From assembly GCA_002726335.1 (NCBI GenBank), contig PBSR01000135.1, positions 1 to 30,280 of the forward strand: a DNA stretch of 30,280 nucleotides. The letters run 5' to 3'. Numbering within the stretch: position 1 is the first letter of the stretch; every line of letters begins with the position of its first letter. The notes beneath the pieces were generated by a model. It was given only the letters and a program-made list of their open reading frames with translations, did no database searches and was not told the DNA's origin. A program made the translations under genes and the position numbers. Source of the stretch: Gemmatimonadaceae bacterium. Its GTDB lineage: Bacteria > Latescibacterota > UBA2968 > UBA8231. Below are positions 9,116-17,817 of the stretch, one piece after another.

Positions 9116-10171
9116 CTACGTCCTCCCGTAGGTCGCTGCCTCGTCGTACATGGCGATGATGTTCTCCACCGGCGTGTTGACCTGGAGGTTGTGACAGGGA
9201 GCCAGAATGTAGCCGGTGCCATCGCTGGCCAGCGAGTCGATGCAGTGCCTGACCTCGTCGCGCACCTGTTGCACGGTACCGAAGGGCAGAATCCGCTGGT
9301 TCTCCACGGCGCCATGGAAGCTGATACGATCACCGAACTCCGCCTTGAGCTCGACCATGTCCATACCGGGGCAGACCCATTGAACCGGGTTCAGCATGTC
9401 GATGCCCATGTCGATCAGCAGCGGCAGGAAGAGTCGACAGCTGCCGTCATCATGGTGCATGACAGCGATGTCGAACTCGTGGCACAGCTCGATGAACCGG
9501 TGGTGGTGGGGCGCATAGAACTCGCGGTAGAGATCCATGCCGATGAGCGGACCGGTCTGGCTGCCCAGGTCATCGGTCACCTGGGCGATGTCGATGAGCC
9601 CCCGGCAGGCCTCGAACATCCGGCGGTGGTGGTCGTAGAAGCAGTCGCTCAGACGCGTCAGGAACTCGTGTGTGAAAGTCTCGTCGGTGAGGGGATCCAG
9701 CAGCGACTGTTCGAGGCCGCGAAGCAGATTGTGGTAGTAGAACGGTGCCATGTAACCGCATTGTACGGCGTTGACCTTGCGCGCCTCCAACGCCCGCTCA
9801 CGCATGCGGGAGTAGTCGAACCACTCGGGGCGTGGCCAGAGGTAGGCGTCGAGATCATCGACGCTGCGGGCCTCGGCAAGGGGGTGGAAGTACTGTTCGT
9901 TGTAGGCGCCGCCTTCGTGAGCGACCTGTCGACGGCGCATTCCCCAGTAGTCGACACTTTCTCCTGCCGGCATCTCGGGCAAGGCCGGACCGACATAGTC
10001 GGGACCGACGCTGGCCATGCCGTCGATCTGCAGCTCGGACCGGATGTCGGCATCGTCGCCGAAGTGGTCGCGCAGTTTCTGCCAGACCTCCGCCGTGGCC
10101 CAGATATCGGTGGGTACGCGATCCACCGGCTGGCGGCGCATGGCGGCCAGTACTGCCTCCCGCGAATTCAT
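9116..10171 (-). CDS. Uroporphyrinogen decarboxylase (URO-D) superfamily protein, copy 1
   Basis: 351-residue TIM-barrel protein of the URO-D superfamily, closer in style to the corrinoid methyltransferase branch (MtaA/CmuA-like) than to HemE. Seen: N-terminal REAVLAAMRRQPVDRVP, typical of the branch; HHDDGSC (239-245) and PCHN (C326, H327), which could supply zinc ligands; and the C-terminal TPVENIIAMYDEA pattern. Family knowledge: such proteins move methyl groups between corrinoid proteins and a thiol or demethylate small substrates. The substrate here is unknown. The start ATG at 10171 has AGGTG just upstream. It is 13 bp after the second URO-D-like gene and close upstream of the giant kinase, so all are probably co-transcribed. 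No corrinoid protein or reactivase is in the window. Confidence 0.82.
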   Translation of the reverse strand: MNSREAVLAAMRRQPVDRVPTDIWATAEVWQKLRDHFGDDADIRSELQIDGMASVGPDYVGPALPEMPAGESVDYWGMRRRQVAHEGGAYNEQYFHPLAEARSVDDLDAYLWPRPEWFDYSRMRERALEARKVNAVQCGYMAPFYYHNLLRGLEQSLLDPLTDETFTHEFLTRLSDCFYDHHRRMFEACRGLIDIAQVTDDLGSQTGPLIGMDLYREFYAPHHHRFIELCHEFDIAVMHHDDGSCRLFLPLLIDMGIDMLNPVQWVCPGMDMVELKAEFGDRISFHGAVENQRILPFGTVQQVRDEVRHCIDSLASDGTGYILAPCHNLQVNTPVENIIAMYDEAATYGRT

Positions 10172-10184
10172 CGCACCTGACCGC

Positions 10185-11168
10185 TCACTCCCCGCCAGGC
10201 CGTCGAACCAGCTCGTGGATCAGGTCATAGGCGAAGGTGAGTTCATCGACGGTGCAGTGATCCTGCACGAAGTGGGTGGTGCAGTAGAGCAACCCGCCAT
10301 CGGCGAACATGCCGAGGACACGCTCGATCTCGCGGCGCAGTCTGTCGTAGTCGCCGAAGCCGATCGTCGTCTGCACGTCGAGGCCACCCATGGCGATGAA
10401 GGACCCTCTGTACTTCTCGTTGTACTCGGCCAGGTCCATGCCTGCCGACTCCTGATACGGGTGCAGCACGTCGAACCCGAGTTTGATGATCCCATCCAGG
10501 ACCTGCATCACGTTGCCGTCTGTGTGCAGGCTGAGAAAAGCCTCCCTGCCCTTCACCGCGTCACAGGTGATCTTGTGATATGGATACACCAGATCCCACC
10601 ACGTCTGCGGGCTGAACATCAGCGCGTCCTGGGCACCCCAGTCATCGGAGATGTGGACCATGTCCACCCCCAGATCGATGCAGTTGTGGGCGAACGACTT
10701 GTTCCACTCGGCCTGGCGGGCATAGACCTCGTGCAGGTCTCCCTCATAGAGGCCGAGATACATCAGGTGATTCTCGATGCCGAAAGGACCGTTGTTGCTC
10801 TCGAAGATGCCCGGCGTCTGCACGTAGGTGAAGCGCCCGCGGGACTCCTTGTAGTGCCGCAGGGCTTCGACGACGCCGGCGTACGCCGTCTGCTCACTCG
10901 GGTCTGACATTGGTATGTCCAGCAAGGTGCGCGGATCGATGGCGCCCCCCGAGCCGGAGCGCAGTTCCTCGAGAGCACCGGCCGGATAACAGGCGGGCCC
11001 GCCGAAGATGTGGGCGTAGTCGAACTCATAGCGATCCTCGAAAGCCTCGACGGAGCCGAAGGCCTCGATCAGCTGCTTGCCGAGGTTGGCCCGGACCCAG
11101 CCATAGACCGGTGTACGATCGGGCGATCGGCCCTCGATGACCTCGACTACACGCTCTCTGGGCAGCAT
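10185..11168 (-). CDS. Uroporphyrinogen decarboxylase (URO-D) superfamily protein, copy 2
   Basis: 327-residue paralogue-type neighbour of copy 1. Family features are the N-terminal RERVVEVIEGRSPDRTPVY, DDWGAQ (175-180), the strand SLHTDGNV (213-220) where H215 is a likely metal or substrate ligand, GFDVLHPYQ (231-239), GGLDVQTTIGFGD and a CTTH motif (C296, H299). It is too divergent from HemE to be called uroporphyrinogen decarboxylase. The ATG at 11168 has AAGG about 10 bases upstream. Gene pairs of this type suggest two subunits or two steps in a methyl transfer or demethylation route. That role is inferred from family and spacing only. Confidence 0.8.
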   Translation of the reverse strand: MLPRERVVEVIEGRSPDRTPVYGWVRANLGKQLIEAFGSVEAFEDRYEFDYAHIFGGPACYPAGALEELRSGSGGAIDPRTLLDIPMSDPSEQTAYAGVVEALRHYKESRGRFTYVQTPGIFESNNGPFGIENHLMYLGLYEGDLHEVYARQAEWNKSFAHNCIDLGVDMVHISDDWGAQDALMFSPQTWWDLVYPYHKITCDAVKGREAFLSLHTDGNVMQVLDGIIKLGFDVLHPYQESAGMDLAEYNEKYRGSFIAMGGLDVQTTIGFGDYDRLRREIERVLGMFADGGLLYCTTHFVQDHCTVDELTFAYDLIHELVRRPGGE

Positions 11169-11247
11169 TACAGCCTTTCTGAGAAACTGTCACCCACAGC
11201 ACGGGAGATACCGGGCCAGTCCGGCGCCGGGCCGACCGGATCGGGAC

Positions 11248-11691
11248 TCAGGGGGTGTTTTCGGGGTCGGGTGACCCGGGCCACACTTCGAGGGCGAACA
11301 GCACGGCCAGGGCGAGCCACAGGCAGATCACCAGTCCCGCCGCAACGCCTGCACCCGGGATGACGAAGTCCCTGTCGACTGCGTCTTCGCGACAGTCGGC
11401 CATGACGTTGGCCGGAATCAGCCGCAGAACGAGAATGATGCCGAGGGGTACCAGGATGACGTCGTCCAGGTAACCGAGGATGGGGACAAAATCGGGGATC
11501 AGATCGATGGGACTGGCGGCGTAGGCCACGACACAGATCGCCAGCAGGCGCGGCAGCAGGGGCACCCGAGGGTCCTGGGTCGCCAGATAGATAGCGAGGA
11601 GTTCGGTCTTGAGCCGCTTGCCCAACGTCCGGATCTGTGAATAGGAGAGAGCCACGCTCCTCAAATAAGGCGAAACGCAACCGCCTGTCAC
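11248..11691 (-). CDS. DUF1232 (YkvA-like) membrane protein
   Basis: 147-residue protein whose middle carries the DUF1232 hallmark AYAASPIDLIPDFVPILGYLDD, split around SPIDLIPDF at about residues 58-70, inside hydrophobic segments. A further transmembrane helix lies at about 112-135. The function of the family is unknown. The GTG start at 11691 begins 3 bp after the TGA of the upstream hybrid kinase, which suggests translational coupling. Internal starts cannot be excluded because the first 20 residues are not conserved in character. It is likely in the same transcript as the kinase and the URO-D genes (79 bp to the next gene). Confidence 0.75.
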   Translation of the reverse strand: MTGGCVSPYLRSVALSYSQIRTLGKRLKTELLAIYLATQDPRVPLLPRLLAICVVAYAASPIDLIPDFVPILGYLDDVILVPLGIILVLRLIPANVMADCREDAVDRDFVIPGAGVAAGLVICLWLALAVLFALEVWPGSPDPENTP

Positions 11692-11694
11692 GCC

Positions 11695-14370
11695 TCAGTC
11701 GGCGCTCTCCCCCGGCGCACCGGCTTGCTCACCCAGGGAGTCCACGAGGCGCACGATGCCGTCAAGATCGAACTGGCGGCTCAGATCGCGCAGATGGGCC
11801 ACGAGCATCCGCCCGCGATCACCCAGGTCGGTATCGGTCTCGAGAGCCGCGATCTGTTCCTTCAGATCGGTGATGCTGTGACTTCTCGCCGCGCGCCGGA
11901 GGCCGTCGGACACTCCCGGGGGCAGCACCAGGCCCTCCCATCCCCGGGACGCACCCTTCGGTTCTGCCTCCTGCCGTTGGCCGAATTCGAAGCCCACACC
12001 CAACTGCTGATCCAGGCAGGCGCACACCTGCTCGAAACCCAGGGGCTTGTCGATGAAAGCCTCGAAGCCCTCGCGCATGAATTGCTGGCGCTCGTGCTCG
12101 AGTACCGAAGCGCTGACGGCGATCATCTTCATCGCCTGCCGGCCGTGTGTGTTGACGAGTCGGCGACGCGTCTCGACGCCGTCCATTTCCGGCATGCGGA
12201 CATCCATGAAGACGATGTCGGGGATCCTGCCGGCCACGCGCGTCAGCGCTTCGGCGCCGCTGCCCGCGGTTTCCACCGTCACGCCGATCCGCCTCAGGAT
12301 ATGCGCCAGCAGGTCGCGGTTCGTCGCCGTGTCGTCGACGACCAGGGCAGCCACTGACTGCCCGGGTACCAGACGCTGGACAAGAGACCAGTCTTTGCTG
12401 TCCACAGCGGTCGAGACCTGGCTGACGGGAAGGGGAAGCTCGAAGGAAAACCGGGCGCCGGCCCCCGGAACCGAGTCCAGGACCAACTCCCCGCCCATGA
12501 GTTCCACGTAAGACCGGGATATGGGGAGGCCGAGACCCGTACCGCCCTGACGAGTTCCCTCGGCCTCCTGATGAAACAGATCGAAGATCACGTCGTGACG
12601 ATCCCTGGCGACTCCCGGTCCCGTGTCAGAGACCTCAAAACGATACCGGTCGCCATCCATGGGCGCGGCGCGCAGCGATACCTGCCCCTCGGTAGTGAAC
12701 TTGACGGCGTTGCCCAGCAGGTTGATCAGCACCTGTCGCAGCTTCCGCTCATCCCCCCTCACGCTTCCGGGCAGCAACTCATCCTCCAGGTGCCAGCGCA
12801 ACTGCTTCTCGCGGCAGCGCAGCTCGAACATGGAGGCCACAACGCCGACCATGGCCTGCAGGTCGAAGTCTCCCGGATTCAGTTCCTCCCGTCCGGCTTC
12901 GATCTTGGAAATGTCCAGGACATCGTTGATCAGCCCCAGCAGGTGGCGACCACTGGCTTCGATCGTCTCCGCCGCATTCTTCTGCTCGCCGACGATCTCC
13001 GGGTCAGAGGAAAGGATCTGGGCGTAGCCCAGGATCGCATTCATCGGGGTCCGGATCTCGTGGCTCATGTTGGCCAGGAAAAGGCTCTTGGCACGGTTGG
13101 CAGCCTCCGCCTCCTGCCGGGCCTTCTTTTCGGCTTCGGTTCTGGCTTGCAGTGCCTGCAGATCAGCGAGGCGACGGAACCCGTCGGAAAGCAGGCCGGC
13201 CAGCATCTTCATGTTGTCCACGTCGTCAGCGGAGAAAGCGTCGGGCTCGCGGCTGTTGACCGCCAGCGTTCCCTGCGAGAACGGTACATCCAGGATAGAC
13301 CGCGGCGGCCGGGTTGTGCCTCGCCCCTCGATCACCAACAGGTCTTCGAATGGATCGTCGGCCAGCAGATCGCGGCGGTAGACGACCTTCTGGTTCGTCC
13401 AGAAACCGATCAGGGCGGCAGCCGCCCGGCTGTCGTTCTCCGTGACCGGTACGCCGGCCTGATCCCCTTCGGCCTCGTACACCATCACGAGCGGGGGAGA
13501 TTGCGACTCGATCACATTCACACCGCAGGCGTCGAATGGTACGCCGAGGTCGACGAGGCACTCGCGTACTGCGACCACCAGTTCGGCCGGATCACGGTCG
13601 TCCTCCAATTCCGAGATGATGCGGCGCACGCGCTCCATCGAACTCAGCTGCTTTTCGGACGTCTCGAGCTCGTCGCGACGATTCTCCAGGGCTTGAAGGT
13701 CCTCCATGCGACGGAATCCCTCCGACAACACATGCGCCAGCTCCTGCAGTACCTCCAGGTCGTGCCGTGTGAACGCGCTCGGCGAAGACGAGGACAAGGC
13801 CAGCGTACCGTGGGAGAACGGTGCGTCCGCCACCGACCGGAGGTTGGTCAGGATGCCGCTCTGGAGCTCGCCATACGGATCGGCGGTTTTCAGATCAGGC
13901 CGGTAAGCCAACTCACCACGGTGCCAGAACTGACGGATCAGCGGGGACTGGATCACCTGGCGTCTATGCCAGTCTCCCTCATTGTCCATCGTGTAGATCG
14001 TGACGTCGTCTGCTGAGTCCTGATCGATAACATTGACTCCAAAGAAGGAGTAGGTGACGCCCATATCTCGCAGGTTGTCACCCACTGCCTGCATGACGTT
14101 GTCGATCCCTGTTGCATCCTGCATCTTCCACACTTCGTCGCGCACGTGGTACCGGGCTTCCTGTCGCAGCCGCCTCCGTTCAGCCTCCCGTCGACTGAGC
14201 AAGTACCGTCGGCCGAGGACTGTGCCGAGAACGACAAGCAGTCCCGCTACGGCCAGCAGTCCCACCTGCCAGTCCTGATCAGGCGTCGGTGCCTCCGGAT
14301 CGGCTGCGGCAACAGGACCACACAGCAGCAACAGGAGAACGATCCACCTGATGTCTCGATGCCGTGGCAT
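11695..14370 (-). CDS. Hybrid sensor histidine kinase with two GAF-like modules
   Basis: 891 residues from the ATG at 14370, chosen because GGAAG (14375-14379) lies at correct spacing and a signal-like hydrophobic start follows. An upstream in-frame ATG at 14484 adds 38 residues of non-coding character. Order: signal-like segment (about 9-22), transmembrane helix (about 34-54), coiled linker, GAF-like module a (about 77-227), GAF-like module b (about 249-407), HisKA with phospho-acceptor H437, HATPase (N554, DTGPG 582-586, GGTGLGL from 609), REC (D679, D680, phospho-site D723, K775) and a C-terminal helical tail. It has little periplasmic sequence, so sensing is probably cytoplasmic or within the membrane. 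No DNA-binding output domain. It heads the minus-strand cluster and is divergent from the glycosyltransferase gene. Confidence 0.92.
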   Translation of the reverse strand: MPRHRDIRWIVLLLLLCGPVAAADPEAPTPDQDWQVGLLAVAGLLVVLGTVLGRRYLLSRREAERRRLRQEARYHVRDEVWKMQDATGIDNVMQAVGDNLRDMGVTYSFFGVNVIDQDSADDVTIYTMDNEGDWHRRQVIQSPLIRQFWHRGELAYRPDLKTADPYGELQSGILTNLRSVADAPFSHGTLALSSSSPSAFTRHDLEVLQELAHVLSEGFRRMEDLQALENRRDELETSEKQLSSMERVRRIISELEDDRDPAELVVAVRECLVDLGVPFDACGVNVIESQSPPLVMVYEAEGDQAGVPVTENDSRAAAALIGFWTNQKVVYRRDLLADDPFEDLLVIEGRGTTRPPRSILDVPFSQGTLAVNSREPDAFSADDVDNMKMLAGLLSDGFRRLADLQALQARTEAEKKARQEAEAANRAKSLFLANMSHEIRTPMNAILGYAQILSSDPEIVGEQKNAAETIEASGRHLLGLINDVLDISKIEAGREELNPGDFDLQAMVGVVASMFELRCREKQLRWHLEDELLPGSVRGDERKLRQVLINLLGNAVKFTTEGQVSLRAAPMDGDRYRFEVSDTGPGVARDRHDVIFDLFHQEAEGTRQGGTGLGLPISRSYVELMGGELVLDSVPGAGARFSFELPLPVSQVSTAVDSKDWSLVQRLVPGQSVAALVVDDTATNRDLLAHILRRIGVTVETAGSGAEALTRVAGRIPDIVFMDVRMPEMDGVETRRRLVNTHGRQAMKMIAVSASVLEHERQQFMREGFEAFIDKPLGFEQVCACLDQQLGVGFEFGQRQEAEPKGASRGWEGLVLPPGVSDGLRRAARSHSITDLKEQIAALETDTDLGDRGRMLVAHLRDLSRQFDLDGIVRLVDSLGEQAGAPGESAD

Positions 14371-14446
14371 GGTTCTTCCAATCGGTTTCTGGTACGCAGG
14401 GCAGGTACAAGATAGAGGACCCTCGGAGTGAGTGCTGACACCTGAC

Positions 14447-14474
14447 TTGCCGAGCCGATCGGTTCGCCTAGTAT
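14447..14474 (+). promoter_or_regulatory. Possible sigma-70 promoter for the GT-C glycosyltransferase
   Basis: TTGCCG (14447-14452) and TAGTAT (14469-14474) are separated by 16 bases, in the 146-bp divergent gap between the hybrid kinase and the glycosyltransferase. The predicted transcription start would be near 14481, about 35 bp before the GTG start. Match quality is moderate. Confidence 0.3.
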
Positions 14475-14516
14475 GGCTCTGCATGGCAAGGTCCCGACAT
14501 GTAGAGGGTGCATTCG

Positions 14517-16649
14517 GTGGATTGGCTGGCTGAACGTCGTGCCGCCCTTGCCGGCGGCTGGCGCGTGGCAGTCGTCGCCTTCCTGCTGCTGGGCGGGGCC
14601 CTGCGCTGGACTGGACTGGATCGCGATGTCGTGGATTTCGTTCTGCCGCAGGCTGGATCGGAAGGCAGAGCCGAGACCTTCTACTCGTTCCATCCGGACG
14701 AAAGGTCCGTCGTCGACGGGGCTCTGGCTTTCGATGATCCGCTGCACCCTCCGTACACGATGTACGGAGCTCTCCCCTTCTACCTGCTGCGTGGCGCCCT
14801 GACGGGGCTGTCCTGGTTCGGTGAGATCACGCCGGGCTCGGACGACGTGTATCGCGTCGGCAAGATCCTGTCAGCAGCTCTGTCGGTTGCCTGCCTTGCG
14901 GCCGCGTGGGGCGTCGCCCGGCAGGTCTTCTCCCCGGCCACCGCCGCCCTCTCGGTGTTGCTGCTGGCCGTGGCCCCAACCGCGGTGCAGCAGGCCCACT
15001 ACTACACCGTCGACAGTCTGTTCTGCCTGCTGACGACGGCATCCCTGGCGGCCATCCTGTATTCCGTACCCCGCCGGTCCTGGCTTGCCTCGATCGTCGC
15101 CGGGGTCTGTCTCGGCCTGTCGGCAAGTGTCCGTCTCAACGCCGTGCTCCTCCTCCCCGTTCTCGCTGCCGCCCACGTGACCTGTCGAGGGTGGAGCCTG
15201 GCGTCGATCCGACGGGGCCTGACCGAACCCCGCCTGTGGGCCGCCGGCGGTGCCTTCGTCGTGACCATGGCGATACTGCAGCCCTACCTGGTGATATCCC
15301 CTTTGCGCGTCCTGTCCGTGCGGGGGCCCCTCGACTTCGCCCACGTCTTGACCGTCGTGGGCGGCTCGACCCCGCAGCTGTACACCCTGCAGTACACAGG
15401 CACCACGCCCCTCGTCTACCAGTGGACGCACCTGCTGCCCCTGGCGTTCGGCTGGCCCCTGACCGTGGCCGCCGCCGTGGCTCTGCCGGCCGCATTTCGT
15501 GGTCTGCACTGGCGCCGGGCGGTGCTCCTGTTGTGGGTGGCTCTCTACCTGATCACGGCGGCACCGCTGTTCGTCAAACCTGTCCGTTACCTGCTGCCCA
15601 TCGTGCCCCCGTTGCTGATCCTGGCAGCCGATCTGTGTCGGCGGCTGTGGAACTGCGGTGCAGGTCGCAGCCGCTGGGTCCTCTGGTTCGCCGTGGCTGG
15701 CGTCGTGGCCCATTCCGTGTTCTACGGTCTGGCCTACATGCGCGTCTGGACTCAGGAGGACAGCCGGATTCAGGCCGGCCGATGGATCGCTGCTCACGTG
15801 CCCGCCGGGTCGCGGATCGCCATCGAACACGGCGCCTTCCCTATGGGGCCGGTCATCGACACCGAGCGGTACGACGTGCGGGAGTTCTGGACGGGTCTGC
15901 TGTTCTATGCGCGGGGCCAATTGCTGGGGCGCACGACGGCGGACCTGATCGAGTCCCGTCTGGGTCGTGCCGAATATGTGGCCATCACCGATGTCAACCG
16001 GCTCACGCACCTGTTGGCCGCCCCCGAGGCACTTCCGGTTGTGACCTCCTTCTATCGGCGCCTCACTGCCGGGACGCTCGGGTATCGGCTGGTGGAACGG
16101 TTCAAGGTCTATCCCGAGTTGGCGGGCGTACGCTTTGACGACGACGGTGCCGAACACAGCTTTCTGGGGTTCGACCACCCGGCCGTGCTGCTCTTTCGTC
16201 GTGGTCCCGACGAGCAGGCCGACGCGGCCTGGGACCGTTGGCTCAATGACCTCGGTCGTGAGCCCTTCAGCGTCGATGCCGACATCGAAGCCGGTGTGGC
16301 CGCCATGCGCGGCGGTGACGCCGAAACCGCACTGCGCCTGTTCGAGGGAGCTCAGCAGAGCCCGTCTTCCGGGACCCTTGCCCGGTTTCTCGCCTCACTG
16401 AGCCGCAGCCACACGGGTCTGCCGTGGGGTCGGGGCCTGGTGTTACATGAGTTGATCGCTGTGAGCCTGATCGACCTGAGTCTGCCAGCTACGGCACTCA
16501 GTGTCCTGAAACACCAGGCGGACGTCAGAGGCAAGGACTGCGACTATGCCAGGCTCAACACCTTGATCGCCCAGCACATGCAGCGGCTGTCGTATCCCGA
16601 TCAGGCTGCGGAGACACGCCGGCTGGCGTCGACCATGTGTGATCAGTGA
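14517..16649 (+). CDS. GT-C fold (PMT/ArnT-like) membrane glycosyltransferase
   Basis: 710-residue integral membrane protein with roughly ten or more hydrophobic helices in residues about 15-410 and a soluble C-terminal region (about 420-710). The first periplasmic loop carries FHPDER (58-63), the acidic motif typical of GT-C enzymes of the PMT/GT39 type, which transfer sugars from polyprenyl-phosphate donors to lipid or protein. The HYYTVDS segment also fits the family. The GTG at 14517 is preferred over an in-frame GTG at 14508, because GAGGG (14504-14508) is 8 bases upstream of the former and abuts the latter. The C-terminal region contains a TPR-like AMRGGDAETALRLF stretch. The acceptor is unknown. 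It ends 37 bp from the convergent hydrolase gene. Confidence 0.82.
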   Translation: MDWLAERRAALAGGWRVAVVAFLLLGGALRWTGLDRDVVDFVLPQAGSEGRAETFYSFHPDERSVVDGALAFDDPLHPPYTMYGALPFYLLRGALTGLSWFGEITPGSDDVYRVGKILSAALSVACLAAAWGVARQVFSPATAALSVLLLAVAPTAVQQAHYYTVDSLFCLLTTASLAAILYSVPRRSWLASIVAGVCLGLSASVRLNAVLLLPVLAAAHVTCRGWSLASIRRGLTEPRLWAAGGAFVVTMAILQPYLVISPLRVLSVRGPLDFAHVLTVVGGSTPQLYTLQYTGTTPLVYQWTHLLPLAFGWPLTVAAAVALPAAFRGLHWRRAVLLLWVALYLITAAPLFVKPVRYLLPIVPPLLILAADLCRRLWNCGAGRSRWVLWFAVAGVVAHSVFYGLAYMRVWTQEDSRIQAGRWIAAHVPAGSRIAIEHGAFPMGPVIDTERYDVREFWTGLLFYARGQLLGRTTADLIESRLGRAEYVAITDVNRLTHLLAAPEALPVVTSFYRRLTAGTLGYRLVERFKVYPELAGVRFDDDGAEHSFLGFDHPAVLLFRRGPDEQADAAWDRWLNDLGREPFSVDADIEAGVAAMRGGDAETALRLFEGAQQSPSSGTLARFLASLSRSHTGLPWGRGLVLHELIAVSLIDLSLPATALSVLKHQADVRGKDCDYARLNTLIAQHMQRLSYPDQAAETRRLASTMCDQ

Positions 16650-16686
16650 CGCACCCCTGCCGCCGAGCCAACGGGTCGCGGCCCGC

Positions 16687-17748
16687 TCAACGGGCTGGTG
16701 AAGTCACTTCCTGTGCGACGACCAGGATGTGCAGTCCCTGAGGCACGGGAGCGCGGGATGCCTGGCACAGGACGTAGCCACCCACCCCGGCACGCACGGG
16801 CCAGGGGTCGTCGTCGATGCGGTAGAAGTCGTGAAGCAGGCCCACTGTGTGTCCTTTGTCTACATACTCGCCGCATTCCATCAGCGGTTCGTAGTGGCCG
16901 GGAAAAGGGGCTGAGACGAAGCAGGCCCGTTCGACCATGGCCACCAGCTTCTGTGTGCCGTCGGCGTGGTGCCCCATAGGCTGGATCTCGCCGGCGAGCT
17001 GACCGTGCTGTATGGCGGCGGCCCGTATGCCGTGCCTGGCGTACCGGACGCCTGCGGGGTTTACCGTCTCACCCCATCCCAGCTCGGTGCCGACGGTGAT
17101 CTTCCCGAGGCGCTCCGCCTCGCTGGGCAGGAGCCCGGGCGTCTCATCCTGGTAGATCATCACAAAGGGAGTGCCGTACCAACGGGCCGTATCCTCGATG
17201 GTGCGGCTCTGCTCCGCATCGTCGACCGCGTGGAAGCTGGTGCACAGGGCAAACCGGTGGCCGGCGCCACCAGCGTGGATGTCCTGGACGACGTGGACGC
17301 GGGGCCAGATACAGGCGCGGACGAAAGCGGCGATGCGGTGGGTGATGCCGGCCAGGGCGGGGGTCACGCCGGCGCCCTCGACGAAGGCACGGTTCAGGTT
17401 GACGCCGTCGTGCCGGACACTTTCGCGCGTGCCGCCACCAAACGCGGCGGGGTTGAGCACCGGGATGAGAATCAGACGCCCGACTACATCGGCGATGTCG
17501 ATCTCACCCAGCAGGTGTTTCAGCGCCACCGGGCCCTCGTATTCATTGCCGTGATTCGAGCCGAAGGCGACCAGTCCCTCTCCCTGGCTGGCCTCGGGAC
17601 CGACCATGACAGTCAGCGGCATGAGATGATCCCCCCACGTGCTGTCGTGCTCCAGGGCCACCCAGTAGTCGCGGCGTCCGGGGGAATCCAGATCGAGCTC
17701 GTCAGGTCGTGCGATCGTACGGGTCATGGCATCATTCGTGGGTTTCAT
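16687..17748 (-). CDS. Succinylglutamate desuccinylase/aspartoacylase family metallohydrolase
   Basis: M14-type zinc hydrolase of the AstE/AspA family. Counting from the ATG at 17748 (353 residues): GSNHGNEYEG carries the zinc ligands H66 and E69, a LNPAAF-to-NLNRAF core follows, DIHAGG supplies the third ligand H158, and TELG supplies the probable catalytic E222. The C-terminal half is a beta-rich domain (about 260-350) as in related deacylases. Related proteins remove acyl groups from amino acids or amides; the substrate here is not predictable. Start is uncertain: an ATG at 17802 adds 18 residues, and an ATG at 17727 removes 7 and begins right at the conserved TRTIARPDE stretch. None has a strong ribosome-binding site. 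Confidence 0.82.
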   Translation of the reverse strand: MKPTNDAMTRTIARPDELDLDSPGRRDYWVALEHDSTWGDHLMPLTVMVGPEASQGEGLVAFGSNHGNEYEGPVALKHLLGEIDIADVVGRLILIPVLNPAAFGGGTRESVRHDGVNLNRAFVEGAGVTPALAGITHRIAAFVRACIWPRVHVVQDIHAGGAGHRFALCTSFHAVDDAEQSRTIEDTARWYGTPFVMIYQDETPGLLPSEAERLGKITVGTELGWGETVNPAGVRYARHGIRAAAIQHGQLAGEIQPMGHHADGTQKLVAMVERACFVSAPFPGHYEPLMECGEYVDKGHTVGLLHDFYRIDDDPWPVRAGVGGYVLCQASRAPVPQGLHILVVAQEVTSPAR

Positions 17749-17817
17749 GCAGGGCGAAACTGCGGCGCCAAGATAGGCACACTCTATGGTGGCGACATAC
17801 ATGCCGGTTGTGGACGA

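Noticed and set aside
12571..14016. 481-codon plus-strand open frame antisense to the hybrid kinase
   Set aside because: It mirrors the kinase reading frame, a common effect in GC-rich coding DNA, and encodes no recognisable domain.
16672..16685. CGGG-N6-CCCG stem as a bidirectional terminator between convergent genes
   Set aside because: Only 4 bp, no T-tract on either strand, and it abuts the hydrolase stop codon; expected by chance in this base composition.
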